A DNA stretch of 64,000 nucleotides from Polyangium jinanense (lineage in GTDB: Bacteria > Myxococcota > Polyangia > Polyangiales > Polyangiaceae). The notes below the pieces were generated by a model. The model was given only the letters and a program-made list of their open reading frames with translations. It made no database searches and was not told where the DNA came from. Below are positions 13,391-23,040 of this stretch, one piece after another. Numbering within the stretch: the first letter of the stretch is position 1; the number at the start of each line of letters is the position of its first letter. The stretch is taken from the NCBI RefSeq assembly GCF_028435365.1, contig NZ_JAGTJJ010000010.1:161345-225344 (forward strand), read 5' to 3'. A program made the translations under genes and the position numbers.

Positions 13391-14788
13391 CTACGCGCCG
13401 ACGCAGGAACGGCCCAAGGCCCCGCCTTCGAACCTCGTCCCCACCTCAGCGGCCGCCCGCTCGCCCGATTCGAGCGCCCCCTCCATGTAGCCCGTCCATT
13501 CCGTCGCCGTCTCGGTGCCGGCCCAGTGGATTCGCCCCGCCGGCTCGCGCAGCGCGCGCCCGGCGCCGGTCATCACCCCGGGCCCCATCACCCCAACGGG
13601 ACAGCCGCGCGTCCATGCCTCCGTCGACCAGTCGAATTCGACGTATTCGCTCGGTCGGAGCGCCCGCTCGCCGAACATACGCCCGAGGCTCCCGAGCACC
13701 ACCGCGCGCCGCTCCTCCGGAGGCCTCTCCGAAAAGACGCGCGCCTTCTGCCCCACGACAAACCCCAGCAGCGAATGCACCGCGCCGTCGTGCGAGCCAT
13801 TGTCGAACACGACCGACATCGGCCCCGTGCTCGTCACGGCCTCCCCCGAGAGCCCCGCCTCGCGCCAGAAAGGTCGATCGTAGACCGCGATGCATTTCAC
13901 CGTGGAGCCCATCGGCATGCGTTGCGTGAGCTGGTCTCGCACGACGGGCAGGAGCGGCCTATATTCGATGCGGCCCGCGAGCGCCGGAGGGACCGCGACG
14001 ATCACGTACTGCGCGCGCACCGCAATCTCGTCCGACGTCACGACCACGCCGCGCCCATCCTGCTCGATGCGCCGCGCCGGCGCGGAGAGCACGACCGCGT
14101 CATCGAGCCGCGCCGCGAGCCGGATCGAGAGCTGCTGCGCGCTGCCCACGAAGCGCCGCTCCTGCGCCCCGCCCTCGATTTCGACGAGGCGCATGAGCCC
14201 GCCGCCCGCGCGCAGGTACGCGAGGAAATACAGCATCGAGATCTCGCGCGGCTCCGCGCCGAACACCACGCGCACCGCCGCGTCGAAGAGCTCGCGCACG
14301 TCGCTGCGCGTGATGAGCTGCCTGGCTGCGGTTTCGAGCGTATCTTCGTCCCACGCCGATGCCTCCGCCGCCGCGAGCGGCCTCCCCTCGGGCAGCCGCG
14401 CCGCGAGCGCGTCGAGCTTGCGCAAAGCGAAGTGCAGCGCGACGAGCCCCGGCACCGGCAGCGAGGGAATGGTCCCCGAATACGTCGAGACCCGCCCGTC
14501 CCGCAGCAAGACTTTTTGCCCGGAATGGTACGTCGGAAACGTCGCGACCCCGAGCTCGGCGGCGAGGCGCCCCAGGCGGCGTTGCCCCGCGCCGAGCCAT
14601 TGCCCTCCGAGATCGAGGACACGGCCCCCGATCTCCCGGCCCAGCGTGCGCCCGCCGACGCGATCCCGCGCTTCGAGCACCACGACACGTTTTCCCATGC
14701 GGGTCAGCGCGTCCGCCGCCGAGAGGCCCGCGAGGCCGGCGCCGACGATGACGACGTCGGCCTCGTGTTCTTTCTGGAAAGGGGCCAT
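13391..14788 (-). CDS. Flavin-dependent amine oxidase family protein
   Basis: 465 residues. The N-terminal FAD-binding Rossmann motif VIVGAGLAGLSAADAL ends in VVLEARDRVGGRTLG, a signature of flavin monoamine oxidases. The C-terminal RIHWAGTETATEWTGYMEGA is the typical FAD-contact motif. The body shows the substrate-domain features of the family (GSTVKCIAVYDRPFW). It likely oxidises an amine, releasing aldehyde, ammonia and hydrogen peroxide; the substrate is unknown. No secretion signal. It begins 16 bases after the thiolase stop, so the two form an operon. ATG 14788 gives the family N-terminus; upstream in-frame sequence is antisense-like. Confidence 0.92.
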   Translation of the reverse strand: MAPFQKEHEADVVIVGAGLAGLSAADALTRMGKRVVVLEARDRVGGRTLGREIGGRVLDLGGQWLGAGQRRLGRLAAELGVATFPTYHSGQKVLLRDGRVSTYSGTIPSLPVPGLVALHFALRKLDALAARLPEGRPLAAAEASAWDEDTLETAARQLITRSDVRELFDAAVRVVFGAEPREISMLYFLAYLRAGGGLMRLVEIEGGAQERRFVGSAQQLSIRLAARLDDAVVLSAPARRIEQDGRGVVVTSDEIAVRAQYVIVAVPPALAGRIEYRPLLPVVRDQLTQRMPMGSTVKCIAVYDRPFWREAGLSGEAVTSTGPMSVVFDNGSHDGAVHSLLGFVVGQKARVFSERPPEERRAVVLGSLGRMFGERALRPSEYVEFDWSTEAWTRGCPVGVMGPGVMTGAGRALREPAGRIHWAGTETATEWTGYMEGALESGERAAAEVGTRFEGGALGRSCVGA

Positions 14789-14804
14789 GGCCTCGCCGCT
14801 CCGA

Positions 14805-16004
14805 TCAGAGTCGCTCGAGGACGACCGCGATCCCCTGCCCGCCGCCGATGCAGGCGCTGCCCACCGCGATCTGCTTGCCCGTGCGGCGCAGCGTGTGGAC
14901 GAGGTGCGCCGTGATGCGCGCGCCCGAGGCGCCGAGCGGGTGGCCGAGCGCAATGGCCCCGCCATTGACGTTCGCCTTCTCCAGCGGAATCCCGAGCTCC
15001 TTCTGCACCGCGAGCCATTGCGGCGCGAACGCCTCGTTCACGTCGAAGAGGTCGACTGCGTCGAAAGAAATCCCCGCGCGCTCGAGGGCCTTCGGAATGG
15101 CGGCCGCCGGGCCGATGCCCATGATCGAGGGATCCACGCCCGCCGACGCCCATTGCAGGAGCCTCGCGAGCGGCGTCCAGCCCTTCTCGCGCGCCTTTTC
15201 CGCCGTGGTCACGACGAGCATCGCCGCGCCGTCACAGATGCCGCTCGCATTGCCGGCCGTGACCGTGCCGTCCTTCTTGAAGACGGGCGCGAGCTTCGCC
15301 AGCGCCTCCGGCGTCGATTGCGGCCTCGGGTGCTCGTCCACCGCGAACGAGACCGGCGGCGCCCCGCGCTTGCCCGGCAGCTCGATCGGCGCGATCTCGT
15401 CCTTGAACGCGCCCGCCTCGTTCGCCGCGGCCCAGAGCTTCTGGCTGCGGAGCGCATATTCGTCACATTCGGCGCGCGAGATGTTGTATTTCGCCGCCAA
15501 ATTTTCGGCCGTGATGGCCATCGGCGAATTCACGTAGCTATCGGTGAGCGCGCTCCAGAGCGAATCCTCGAGCGCCGGGGCCTTGCCGAACGCGAAGCCT
15601 TCGCGCCCGCCGCGGAGCACGTGCGGCGCCTGCGACATGTTCTCGGTGCCGCCCGCGAGCACCACGTCGGCGTCGCCGAGCAGGAGGAGCTGGGCCGCCT
15701 GCACGACCGCCTCGAACCCCGAGCCGCAAAGCCGGTTCACCGTGAGCGCCGGGACCTCGATGGGCACGCCCGCCTTGAGGCCGATGTGGCGCGCGCAGTA
15801 GATGGCGTCGGCGCTCGTCTGCATGACGTTGCCGACGACGACGTGTCCGACGTCGGTCGGCGCCGCGCCGGCCTGCGCGAGGGCAGCCTTGGCCGCGTGC
15901 GCCGCGAGATCGTTCGCCGTGACACCCTTGAGCGCGCCATTCATCGTCCCGAACGCGGTGCGCTTCGCGCCCACGATGACGATGTCCTTGCTGAGCTTGG
16001 CCAT
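14805..16004 (-). CDS. Acetyl-CoA C-acyltransferase / thiolase
   Basis: 399 residues, a full-length thiolase. The acylated cysteine lies in NRLCGSGFEAV (about residue 91); the second catalytic motifs GHPLGASGARI and CIGGGQGIAVVLERL are near the C-terminus, with NEAF just before them. It condenses or cleaves acyl-CoAs (beta-oxidation, or acetoacetyl-CoA formation); direction cannot be told from sequence. Start ATG 16004 (MAKLSKD) is preferred over the ATG at 16019 because GGAG lies 6 bases upstream of it. First gene of an operon with the amine oxidase. Confidence 0.95.
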   Translation of the reverse strand: MAKLSKDIVIVGAKRTAFGTMNGALKGVTANDLAAHAAKAALAQAGAAPTDVGHVVVGNVMQTSADAIYCARHIGLKAGVPIEVPALTVNRLCGSGFEAVVQAAQLLLLGDADVVLAGGTENMSQAPHVLRGGREGFAFGKAPALEDSLWSALTDSYVNSPMAITAENLAAKYNISRAECDEYALRSQKLWAAANEAGAFKDEIAPIELPGKRGAPPVSFAVDEHPRPQSTPEALAKLAPVFKKDGTVTAGNASGICDGAAMLVVTTAEKAREKGWTPLARLLQWASAGVDPSIMGIGPAAAIPKALERAGISFDAVDLFDVNEAFAPQWLAVQKELGIPLEKANVNGGAIALGHPLGASGARITAHLVHTLRRTGKQIAVGSACIGGGQGIAVVLERL

Positions 16005-16154
16005 GTTTTCTCCGTGCATGTCCTGTGAGGGCCGGGAGCATGCGCCGGACTTTCGTGCCGGGCAAGTCCCCTAGAACATCGATCGGTTTGCAACCGCTCG
16101 CTCTCGTTCGAGCGCAAGAAATGCGCGAATCACGCGCCGCGGGAGCGTGAACCC

Positions 16155-17165
16155 TCACCTCGAAAACCGCATGCGGTACTCCATCGGCGACACGAAAAGA
16201 TGCCGCTGGAACGTCACGCGCATCCGTTCCTCATTGCCGAATCCGCACTGCCGCGCGATCTCGTCCACGTTGCGCGTTGACGTTTCGAGCAGCCGCCGCG
16301 CCGCCTCCAGCCGGAACATCTCCACCGCCTTCGCCGGCGTTCGTCCCGTCGTCTGCCGGTAGACGCGCGAAAAGTTCCGCGGGCTCATCCTTGCTTTTTT
16401 CGCGAGCAGCTCGACCGTCAGATCCTCGCGGCCGAGATTTTCCGAGATCCAGTGGTGCAGATCGTCGAAGGCTCCGCCGTCTTCGACCTGCGATTGCAAC
16501 ACCTCGCTGAACTGCGACTGCCCGCCCGGCCGCTTGAGGAAAACCACGAGCTCGCGCGCCACCTTCATCGCGATGTCCCGCCCGCAGTCCGCTTCTACGA
16601 GCGCCAGGGAGAGATCGATTCCCGCCGTCACGCCCGCCGACGTCCAGACCGGCCCCTCCTGCACGAAGATCGCATCCCGATCGACCTCGACCGAGGGAAA
16701 ACGTTTCTTCAAGAGGTCACACATCAACCAGTGCGTCGCGGCTCGTTTTCCCGTGAGGAGCCCTGCCTGGGCCAGGAAAAACGTTCCGGTGCACACGGAG
16801 GCCGTCCGCCGCGCCCTGCGGGACATTTCGGCGAGCCAGCACGCAAGCTCCGTGGCGCCGTCGAGCGCTTGCTCGATCTCCGGGGCGCCGGGCACGACGA
16901 TTGTGTCCACCTCCTGGCCCGTGAACTCCGCGACCGGCGACGTATCGAGCTCCACGCCCTCCGCCGCGCGCACGAGCCCGCCTGTCAGGCTCACGGTTCG
17001 TCGCGCGTAGCCCGGCCGTCCGACCGCCTCCATGTAGCGCGACGCGGCCCAGAACACCGTCTGTGGCCCGGTCAGGTCAAGCAGCCCCATCCCGGGAAGC
17101 GCCACGAACAGCACGAGCCGCGGTTGGCTCACGCACGTTGGCCGAAAATCAGGGGTCAATGGCAT
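16155..17165 (-). CDS. GlxA-type transcriptional regulator (DJ-1/PfpI + AraC HTH)
   Basis: 336 residues. Residues about 15-185 form a DJ-1/PfpI-like amidotransferase-fold sensor (LVLFVALPGMGLLDLTGPQ, VDTIVVPGAPEIEQAL, nucleophile-elbow-like ASVCTGTFFLAQAG). Residues about 235-330 are two AraC-family helix-turn-helices (LTVELLAKKARMSPRNFSR, VDEIARQCGFGNEERMR). Such proteins usually activate or repress a neighbouring operon in response to a small metabolite. Divergent from the dehydrogenase gene 35 bases away, which is its most likely target along with itself. GGAGGG lies about 11 bases upstream of ATG 17165. Confidence 0.92.
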   Translation of the reverse strand: MPLTPDFRPTCVSQPRLVLFVALPGMGLLDLTGPQTVFWAASRYMEAVGRPGYARRTVSLTGGLVRAAEGVELDTSPVAEFTGQEVDTIVVPGAPEIEQALDGATELACWLAEMSRRARRTASVCTGTFFLAQAGLLTGKRAATHWLMCDLLKKRFPSVEVDRDAIFVQEGPVWTSAGVTAGIDLSLALVEADCGRDIAMKVARELVVFLKRPGGQSQFSEVLQSQVEDGGAFDDLHHWISENLGREDLTVELLAKKARMSPRNFSRVYRQTTGRTPAKAVEMFRLEAARRLLETSTRNVDEIARQCGFGNEERMRVTFQRHLFVSPMEYRMRFSR

Positions 17166-17200
17166 TGGCGGCAGGCCCTCCTCGCCATACCAGAGGTAGC

Positions 17201-18409
17201 ATGTCGAAGAAAGTATTGATCGTCGGAGGAGGCTTCGCCGGAGTCTGGGGCGCTCTGGCGGCCGCGCGGCTGCTCGACCAGCAAGGAAAAACCAGCGCGG
17301 ACGTCGAGGTCACGCTCGTCTCTCCGCAGCCCGCCCTCCACATTCGCCCGCGGCTCTACGAGCCCTCTCCGGAGGACATGAGCGCGCCCCTTTTGCCACT
17401 CCTCGATGCGATCGGCGTCCGTTTCGTCGAGGGGTCCGTCGCGGAAATCCGGACCCGCGACACGCAGGTCGACGTGATTGCGACAAACGGCGCGAGGCGC
17501 AGCTTGCCTTATGATCGGCTGCTGCTCACCAGCGGCAGCAAGCTCTTCCGACCGCCCGTTCCCGGCCTCTCGGAGCATGCCTTCTCCGTCGATCAGCTGG
17601 GCGATGCCGTCGCGCTCGACAAGCACCTCGCGGCTCTCGCCGCCCTGCCCGAGACGCCCGCGCGAAATACGGTCGTCGTCGCAGGAGGCGGATTCACGGG
17701 GCTCGAGCTCGCCACGGAGCTGCCCCTGCGCTTGCGACAGGTGTTCGGCGCGAATGCGAAGATCTCGGTGATCATCGTCGAAAGGGGAGGGGAGGTCGGC
17801 GGCGGCCTCGGTGAGAACCCGCGTCCCGTCATCGTGGAGGCGCTCCAATCCCTCGGCGTGGAATATCGGAGCGGCATCGCCGTCGCGTCCATCGATGCCG
17901 GCGGCGTGGTGACCAATTCCGGCGAGCGCATCGAGGCCCACACCGTCGTCTGGACCGCCGGCATGCGCGCGAGCAGCCTCACGGCCCAGGTCTCTTCCTC
18001 GCTCGATCCCCTCGGCCGCGTCGAAGTCACCCCGGACCTGCGTGTCGTCGGCACACCGCACGTTTTCGCGGCGGGTGACGTCGCCCGCGCGCTCACCGAC
18101 GAGCAGGGCCATTACGCCCTCATGTCGTGCCAGCACGCCATTGCGATGGGCCGTTTCGGGGGGCACAATGTCGTGGCCGACCTCCTCGGCGTTCCCACGC
18201 TCGAATACCGGCAGCGGTTTTACGCCACCTGCCTCGACCTCGGGGAATGGGGAGCTCTCTACGCGGAAGGCTGGGATCGCCAGATCAAGCTCACGGCCGC
18301 CGCGGGCAAGGAGCGCAAGCGCGCGATCAATACCATGTGGATTTATCCCCCCGCTCCGAACCGCGCTACAGCGCTCGCCGCGGGCGACCCCCTGATCACC
18401 TTCGGCTGA
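17201..18409 (+). CDS. NAD(P)/FAD-dependent oxidoreductase, NDH-2-like
   Basis: 402 residues. FAD-binding GxGxxG in VLIVGGGFAGVWGALAAA at the N-terminus; second, NAD(P)-binding Rossmann motif VVAGGGFTGLELATEL at about residue 160; ending motif HVFAAGDVARALTD. This is the two-dinucleotide-domain layout of type II NADH dehydrogenases and related reductases; there is no clear C-terminal membrane helix, so a soluble or peripheral enzyme is likely. ATG 17201 has GAGG 5 bases upstream. It is divergent from a GlxA-type regulator, suggesting inducible expression. The frame is open upstream but that stretch overlaps the regulator gene. Confidence 0.9.
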   Translation: MSKKVLIVGGGFAGVWGALAAARLLDQQGKTSADVEVTLVSPQPALHIRPRLYEPSPEDMSAPLLPLLDAIGVRFVEGSVAEIRTRDTQVDVIATNGARRSLPYDRLLLTSGSKLFRPPVPGLSEHAFSVDQLGDAVALDKHLAALAALPETPARNTVVVAGGGFTGLELATELPLRLRQVFGANAKISVIIVERGGEVGGGLGENPRPVIVEALQSLGVEYRSGIAVASIDAGGVVTNSGERIEAHTVVWTAGMRASSLTAQVSSSLDPLGRVEVTPDLRVVGTPHVFAAGDVARALTDEQGHYALMSCQHAIAMGRFGGHNVVADLLGVPTLEYRQRFYATCLDLGEWGALYAEGWDRQIKLTAAAGKERKRAINTMWIYPPAPNRATALAAGDPLITFG

Positions 18410-18471
18410 ATTCAGCGCGGGGGGCGATCGGCTTTCCGGGCCGATCGGAGCCCCCCCCCGCGCTGCGAACG

Positions 18472-21105
18472 TCAGGGCCGCTCGACCTTGAACGACGGCG
18501 ACGTCCAGGTCTCCCAGTGCGCCGGGTTGTTCGCGTCGCCGAGCGCCTTCAGCACGCTCATCTTCATCACGTAATTGCCGTTCGGCACGGTGACCACGTT
18601 CTTGCCGATCGTCGTGGTCCCATTCCAGGCGAACGAATACGTGCCCGTCGGATCCGCGTTCCGCCCGACGTACGTATACGTGTAGGCGGTGCCCCACGGC
18701 TTCTGAAGGCCCGCAGCCTCGACGATGTCGACCTTGATCGTCGTCACCTGGTGCTCGACGTGCAGGGTGACGTTCGGCACGTTGGTCGTCCCCGACATCG
18801 TGAAGACAGCGCCCGCGTTTTGCTTGTTGTAGGTCGGCGGATTGGTCGAATTGTTCTGTCGCGACAGCCAGGGGAAGCCCTGCGCCGTCGGGACGAGCGC
18901 CACGATCGATTGATAATCACCCTTGAAGCCGATGTACGGCACGCGCAGCGTCGTCGTGCCGCCCGTCTGCGCGAACTTGATGAAGCCGCCGTACACGCCT
19001 TGATCGGCGAGGTTCGGGTTCGGCGTGATCGTGACCTCCACCGTCGCCGTGCCGTTCGCCGGGACCGTCACGCTCTGCGCGCTGAAGTCCGCGGTCGGCG
19101 GCACGTCCGTCTTCGAGAGCGCCGCCGGCGTGCCGTACGTGCCCACCGACGAGGCGCCCGGCTGGTGCGAGACGTCGTACGTGATGGGCTCATTGCCGTC
19201 GTTCTTCAGGGTGATCGTCTGCGTCGTGGGGCCCGTCGTCTCGCCGAGGGCGATTCGGCTCGGCCACACGCTGGCCGTCGTGACCGCGGCCTTGTCGACG
19301 CGAATGAGGCCCGCGCCCTGCCGATGCGCGCTGTCGAGGATGCCCGTCGACGGATCGATGCCCCAGAGGAGCGGTTCCGCCGTGTTCTGGAGCCGCGCGC
19401 GAATCGCGTCGAAATCGGTCTCGCCCGTCGCCTGGATGAGCAACGCGATCGAGCCCGCCGTGTGCGGCGAGGCCATCGACGTGCCGCTCTGCGAGGTGTA
19501 CCCGCCGATCTCCAGCGGGTACGTCGAATAGATCGACCCACCCGGCGACGTGAGGTCCGGCTTGAACGAGAGATCCGGCCCCGCGCCCCACGAGCTGAAC
19601 GTCGAAATGCGCCCGGCGACGCTGTTCGGCGAGGTGACCGTGTCGTCCGTCCATGTCAGGGACACCGCCCCCGCGCCCAGGCGCTGGACGATGAGATCAC
19701 CTTCCGCCATCGTAATGCCGACAACCGGGATCCCCACGGGCGTCGTGCCCGCGGGCGAACCCGTGGGAATCGTGACGCCGGGGACCAGCGCGCCGGCCGC
19801 GTTGTTGTACACGACGACGGCCGAGGCGCCCGCGGCCTGCGCATTCTTCGATTTCTCGAAGAACGTGCAGCCGCCGCGCTTGATGAGCGCCACCTTGCCC
19901 GTGAGGCTCCCCGCCGCCGGCGGATTCACGTTGCACGCGTCCGTGGTAATCGTGTTCGCCGTCGCCGTGGCCACGATCTCCAGCGTGCCCGTGAGCGGCG
20001 CGGGAGGCACGCCCGTGCCCACGTTGTACCCGAAGGACTTGGCGTCCGGCGTGATCGAAAACGAGAGCTGCGCGACGTGCGTGTTCTCGGCGGAGGCCGA
20101 GGCAAAAACGTTTGTCCCGACGCCCGGCGCGCCCGTGGCCCAGACGCCGCGGTCGCCGTTGTTGCCGCCCGAGCAGGAGACGATCGTACCGTTCTTCGAG
20201 AGGTTCGACGCCGCCACGGCCGTCGGATACTGCGGCCATTGATACCCGGAGCCGATGCTCATGTTGACGACACGCATGCCGTCCTGCTGCGCCCGCTCCA
20301 TGGCCTGGATCATGATGTCCGTGCTCGTCGACCCGGCGCAGCCGAACACGCGATACGCGCCGAGCGTGACCTCGGGGGCGACGCCGACGACCGCGCCATT
20401 CGCGCCGACGATGCCGGCGACGTGCGTGCCGTGACCGCCGCAATCGTCCGGATCCGCGTCGGGAATGGCATACGCCCCCGCGACGCCCGACTGGAACCCG
20501 TCACCGACGAAATCGTAGCCGTACTGGACCCGGCACCCCGGACCAAAGCAGCCGCCGCCGAGATCGGGGTGATCATAATCGACGCCGCTGTCGATGATGC
20601 CGACGCGGACATTCGTGCCCGTGAGCCCGAGCTGGCTCCGCGCGATGTCGACGCCCGTCATCGCGATCGCCGTCGCCATGTCCATCTGCGGGCCGCCGTC
20701 CTCCGGCGTGTCCTCCTGCTGGATCGGGACCACCGGCCAGACCGACTTCACGCCGGGAATCCGTGCGAGCTCCGCGACGTGCTCGGGCGCGACCCGGATC
20801 GAAAGGCCGTTCCACAGCCGGTGGAACGAGAGCCGCTCGGTGTACGAGATGCCCCGCTTCTCGGCCTCGGCTTTGAACACGACCTTTTGCTGGAGGAGCA
20901 ACGACTCCGACCCGCCGCGCAGGAGCGGCTTCTCTTCGAGCTCCACGAACCAGAACTCGGGGGTCTCGTTCTGCTCGCGCGTCACGACCGACGAGGGATC
21001 GTACACGTCCCCGTTCCCATCCGCCTGTTCCCCGTCGGGCTCTCCGCCGCAAGCCGCGAGCAAGGAGGGCAATGCAAGTAGGTGAATCCAGCGAAAGCGC
21101 CTCAT
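18472..21105 (-). CDS. Secreted subtilisin-family serine protease (S8, Vpr-like) with PA insert
   Basis: 877 residues, lipoprotein signal peptide (LLALPSLLAAC). An I9-like propeptide region precedes the S8 catalytic domain: Asp in GIIDSGVDYDHPDL, His in GGHGTHVAGIVG, Ser in SGTSMASPHTAGS. A protease-associated (PA) domain is inserted between His and Ser (GKVALIKRGGCTFFEKSKNA). After the protease come Ig/Fn3-like beta domains (TQTITLKNDGNEPITYDV, NGTATVEVTITPNP). It likely digests extracellular or prey protein. GAGG about 7 bases before ATG 21105 fixes the start, though the frame extends upstream. Divergent from the TPR gene at 21258. Confidence 0.94.
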   Translation of the reverse strand: MRRFRWIHLLALPSLLAACGGEPDGEQADGNGDVYDPSSVVTREQNETPEFWFVELEEKPLLRGGSESLLLQQKVVFKAEAEKRGISYTERLSFHRLWNGLSIRVAPEHVAELARIPGVKSVWPVVPIQQEDTPEDGGPQMDMATAIAMTGVDIARSQLGLTGTNVRVGIIDSGVDYDHPDLGGGCFGPGCRVQYGYDFVGDGFQSGVAGAYAIPDADPDDCGGHGTHVAGIVGANGAVVGVAPEVTLGAYRVFGCAGSTSTDIMIQAMERAQQDGMRVVNMSIGSGYQWPQYPTAVAASNLSKNGTIVSCSGGNNGDRGVWATGAPGVGTNVFASASAENTHVAQLSFSITPDAKSFGYNVGTGVPPAPLTGTLEIVATATANTITTDACNVNPPAAGSLTGKVALIKRGGCTFFEKSKNAQAAGASAVVVYNNAAGALVPGVTIPTGSPAGTTPVGIPVVGITMAEGDLIVQRLGAGAVSLTWTDDTVTSPNSVAGRISTFSSWGAGPDLSFKPDLTSPGGSIYSTYPLEIGGYTSQSGTSMASPHTAGSIALLIQATGETDFDAIRARLQNTAEPLLWGIDPSTGILDSAHRQGAGLIRVDKAAVTTASVWPSRIALGETTGPTTQTITLKNDGNEPITYDVSHQPGASSVGTYGTPAALSKTDVPPTADFSAQSVTVPANGTATVEVTITPNPNLADQGVYGGFIKFAQTGGTTTLRVPYIGFKGDYQSIVALVPTAQGFPWLSRQNNSTNPPTYNKQNAGAVFTMSGTTNVPNVTLHVEHQVTTIKVDIVEAAGLQKPWGTAYTYTYVGRNADPTGTYSFAWNGTTTIGKNVVTVPNGNYVMKMSVLKALGDANNPAHWETWTSPSFKVERP

Positions 21106-21257
21106 GTGTACCTCTTCGGCCGCCGCGTTTGGGGCCCTTTCCAGACCAGTGCCCCCGCCGCAACCGGGCGTCAAGAGGGTGGGAGGACTTGCCGTCGGGG
21201 AGGCGTGCCCCATTGCCTTCGAACATGCCCCCGAAAGGGCGGCCGGGGAGGGTGAAA

Positions 21258-22949
21258 ATGCGAATTTCATCGCGGAAGACGCTCTTCGTTGTTTTCGGTT
21301 TGCTCGCCGCATCGTCCTTCCTCGCCCCGCGCGCCGCGGTGAGCGACGTTGCCGGCGAGATCACGAACCCATCCGCGGCGGCGCCGGTGCTCGAAGGGAT
21401 GGGATCGCTCCACTTCCCCATCACCACCAGCGTCCCCTCCGCCCAGCGTTATTTCAACCAGGGCATGACGCTGGCTTATGCCTTCAACCACGCCGAGGCG
21501 GAGCGCTCGTTCCTCGAAGCCGCGCGCCTCGATCCCGGCTGCGCGATGTGTTTCTGGGGGGCCGCGCTCGTGCTCGGCCCGAACATCAACGCTCCCATGA
21601 GCGACGACGCCGTCCCGCGCGCGTATGCGCACATCCAGCGCGCCCGCGCGCTCGCGACCGCGAACAGCGTCACGCGCCGCGAGTGCGAGCTCATCGAGGC
21701 CCTCGCGATGCGATACGCGCCCGCCCCCGTGGCCGATCGCGCCCCGCTCGATGTCGCCTATGCCGGGGCCATGAAGAAGGTCGCCAAGCGCATCCCGGAC
21801 GACGTGGACATTCTCGCGCTGTACGCCGAGGCGCTCATGGACCTGAGCCCCTGGAATTACTGGGAGCGCGGGAAGCCGCGGGCGAATACCGAGGAGGTGA
21901 TGTCCGCGCTGGAGCGGGCGATGAAGCTCGATCCGAACCATCCCGGGGCAAACCATTACTACATTCATGTCGTCGAGTCCTCGTCGCACCCCGCGCGTGC
22001 GCTCGACGCGGCCGAGCGGCTCGCGGACCTCGTGCCTGGCGCCGGGCACCTCGTGCACATGCCGTCGCACATCTACCTTCGCCTGGGCCGCTATGATGAC
22101 GCCGCGATCGCCAACAAGCGCGCCATCGTCGCCGACGACAGGTACGCGCCCCTCGCCGATCCCTCGAACATGTACCTCGTCATGTACCGGACGCACAACG
22201 TACACTTCCTGTGGGCCGTGTTGGCGCTCCAAGGGAAGTCCGAGGAGGCGCTTCGGGTTGCGCGCTCGATCCCGCGGCGTCTCGGACACGCCGCGCACGG
22301 CCACGGCGAACCCATGGCCACGATGGTCGAGCATTTCCTGGCCGCACCCCTCTATGCCCTGGTTCGTTTCGGCCGGTGGCAAGAGATCCTGCATGCGGAA
22401 GCGCCGCCCGAGGATCGCGCCTACTCGCGCGGCGTGTACCATTACGCCCGGGCCATTGCGTTCTCCCGGCTCGGCGACGTGAAAGCCGCGGATCGCGAGC
22501 TCGCCGCGCTGGAAAAGATTGCGGCGGAGCCCTCGCTCCTCAGGACCACGGTGTCCGGCGTGAACTCGCCGAGCGCCGTCCTGGGCGTCGCCCTCGCGGT
22601 CACGCGTGGCGAGCTCGCGGCGGATCGGGGCGATCTCGACACGGCCATCCGCGAGCTCCAATTCGCGGTCGTCCTCGAAGACGAGCTCCGTTACATGGAA
22701 CCGCCGGACTGGCACCACCCGACGCGGCAGATCCTCGGCGCCGTCCTGCTCCGCGCGCGGAGGGCCACGGAGGCCGAGCGTGTCTATCGAGAGGACCTCG
22801 AAAACCTGCCGGAGAACGGGTTTTCGCTCTTCGGCCTCGCCCATGCGCTCGAGCTCCAGGGCAAGGCGTCCGAGGCGGCGAAGGTCCTTCGCCGATTCGA
22901 GGTCGCCTTCGCGCGCGCCGACATCCGGCTCGAAGCCTCCCGGTTCTGA
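21258..22949 (+). CDS. Secreted TPR-repeat protein
   Basis: 563 residues. Signal peptide (TLFVVFGLLAASSFLAP), then tetratricopeptide helices beginning RYFNQGMTLAYAFNHAEAE and continuing to the C-terminus (GFSLFGLAHALELQGKASE). A conserved GCAMCFWGAA sequence in the first repeat and HVVESSSHPARAL are typical of a widespread bacterial family of unknown function. Probably periplasmic, acting as a binding scaffold. The Shine-Dalgarno GGGAGGGTGAAA immediately before ATG 21258 settles the start, although the frame is open to 21072. It is followed 91 bases later by the ceramidase-like gene. Confidence 0.9.
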   Translation: MRISSRKTLFVVFGLLAASSFLAPRAAVSDVAGEITNPSAAAPVLEGMGSLHFPITTSVPSAQRYFNQGMTLAYAFNHAEAERSFLEAARLDPGCAMCFWGAALVLGPNINAPMSDDAVPRAYAHIQRARALATANSVTRRECELIEALAMRYAPAPVADRAPLDVAYAGAMKKVAKRIPDDVDILALYAEALMDLSPWNYWERGKPRANTEEVMSALERAMKLDPNHPGANHYYIHVVESSSHPARALDAAERLADLVPGAGHLVHMPSHIYLRLGRYDDAAIANKRAIVADDRYAPLADPSNMYLVMYRTHNVHFLWAVLALQGKSEEALRVARSIPRRLGHAAHGHGEPMATMVEHFLAAPLYALVRFGRWQEILHAEAPPEDRAYSRGVYHYARAIAFSRLGDVKAADRELAALEKIAAEPSLLRTTVSGVNSPSAVLGVALAVTRGELAADRGDLDTAIRELQFAVVLEDELRYMEPPDWHHPTRQILGAVLLRARRATEAERVYREDLENLPENGFSLFGLAHALELQGKASEAAKVLRRFEVAFARADIRLEASRF

Positions 22950-22960
22950 AACCTCCTCGC

Positions 22961-22982
22961 CCCGAGGGGGACGCCTCGCGTC
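22961..22982 (+). repeat. 22-bp post-stop repeat, copy 1
   Basis: CCCGAGGGGGACGCCTCGCG plus TC, located 11 bases after the stop of the TPR gene. It contains the small inverted repeat CGAGG/CCTCG. An identical 22-bp copy follows the stop of the next gene at 25655-25676. Confidence 0.7.
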
Positions 22983-23040
22983 ACGAACTTTTCGATGCTC
23001 CAAGCCGGTTCGGCTATCCTCGCCCGCGAGGAGGCCTTCG

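Noticed and set aside
18127..21081. Plus-strand open frame of about 984 codons
   Set aside because: Antisense to the subtilase gene, whose catalytic triad is clear; the frame is Arg-rich shadow.
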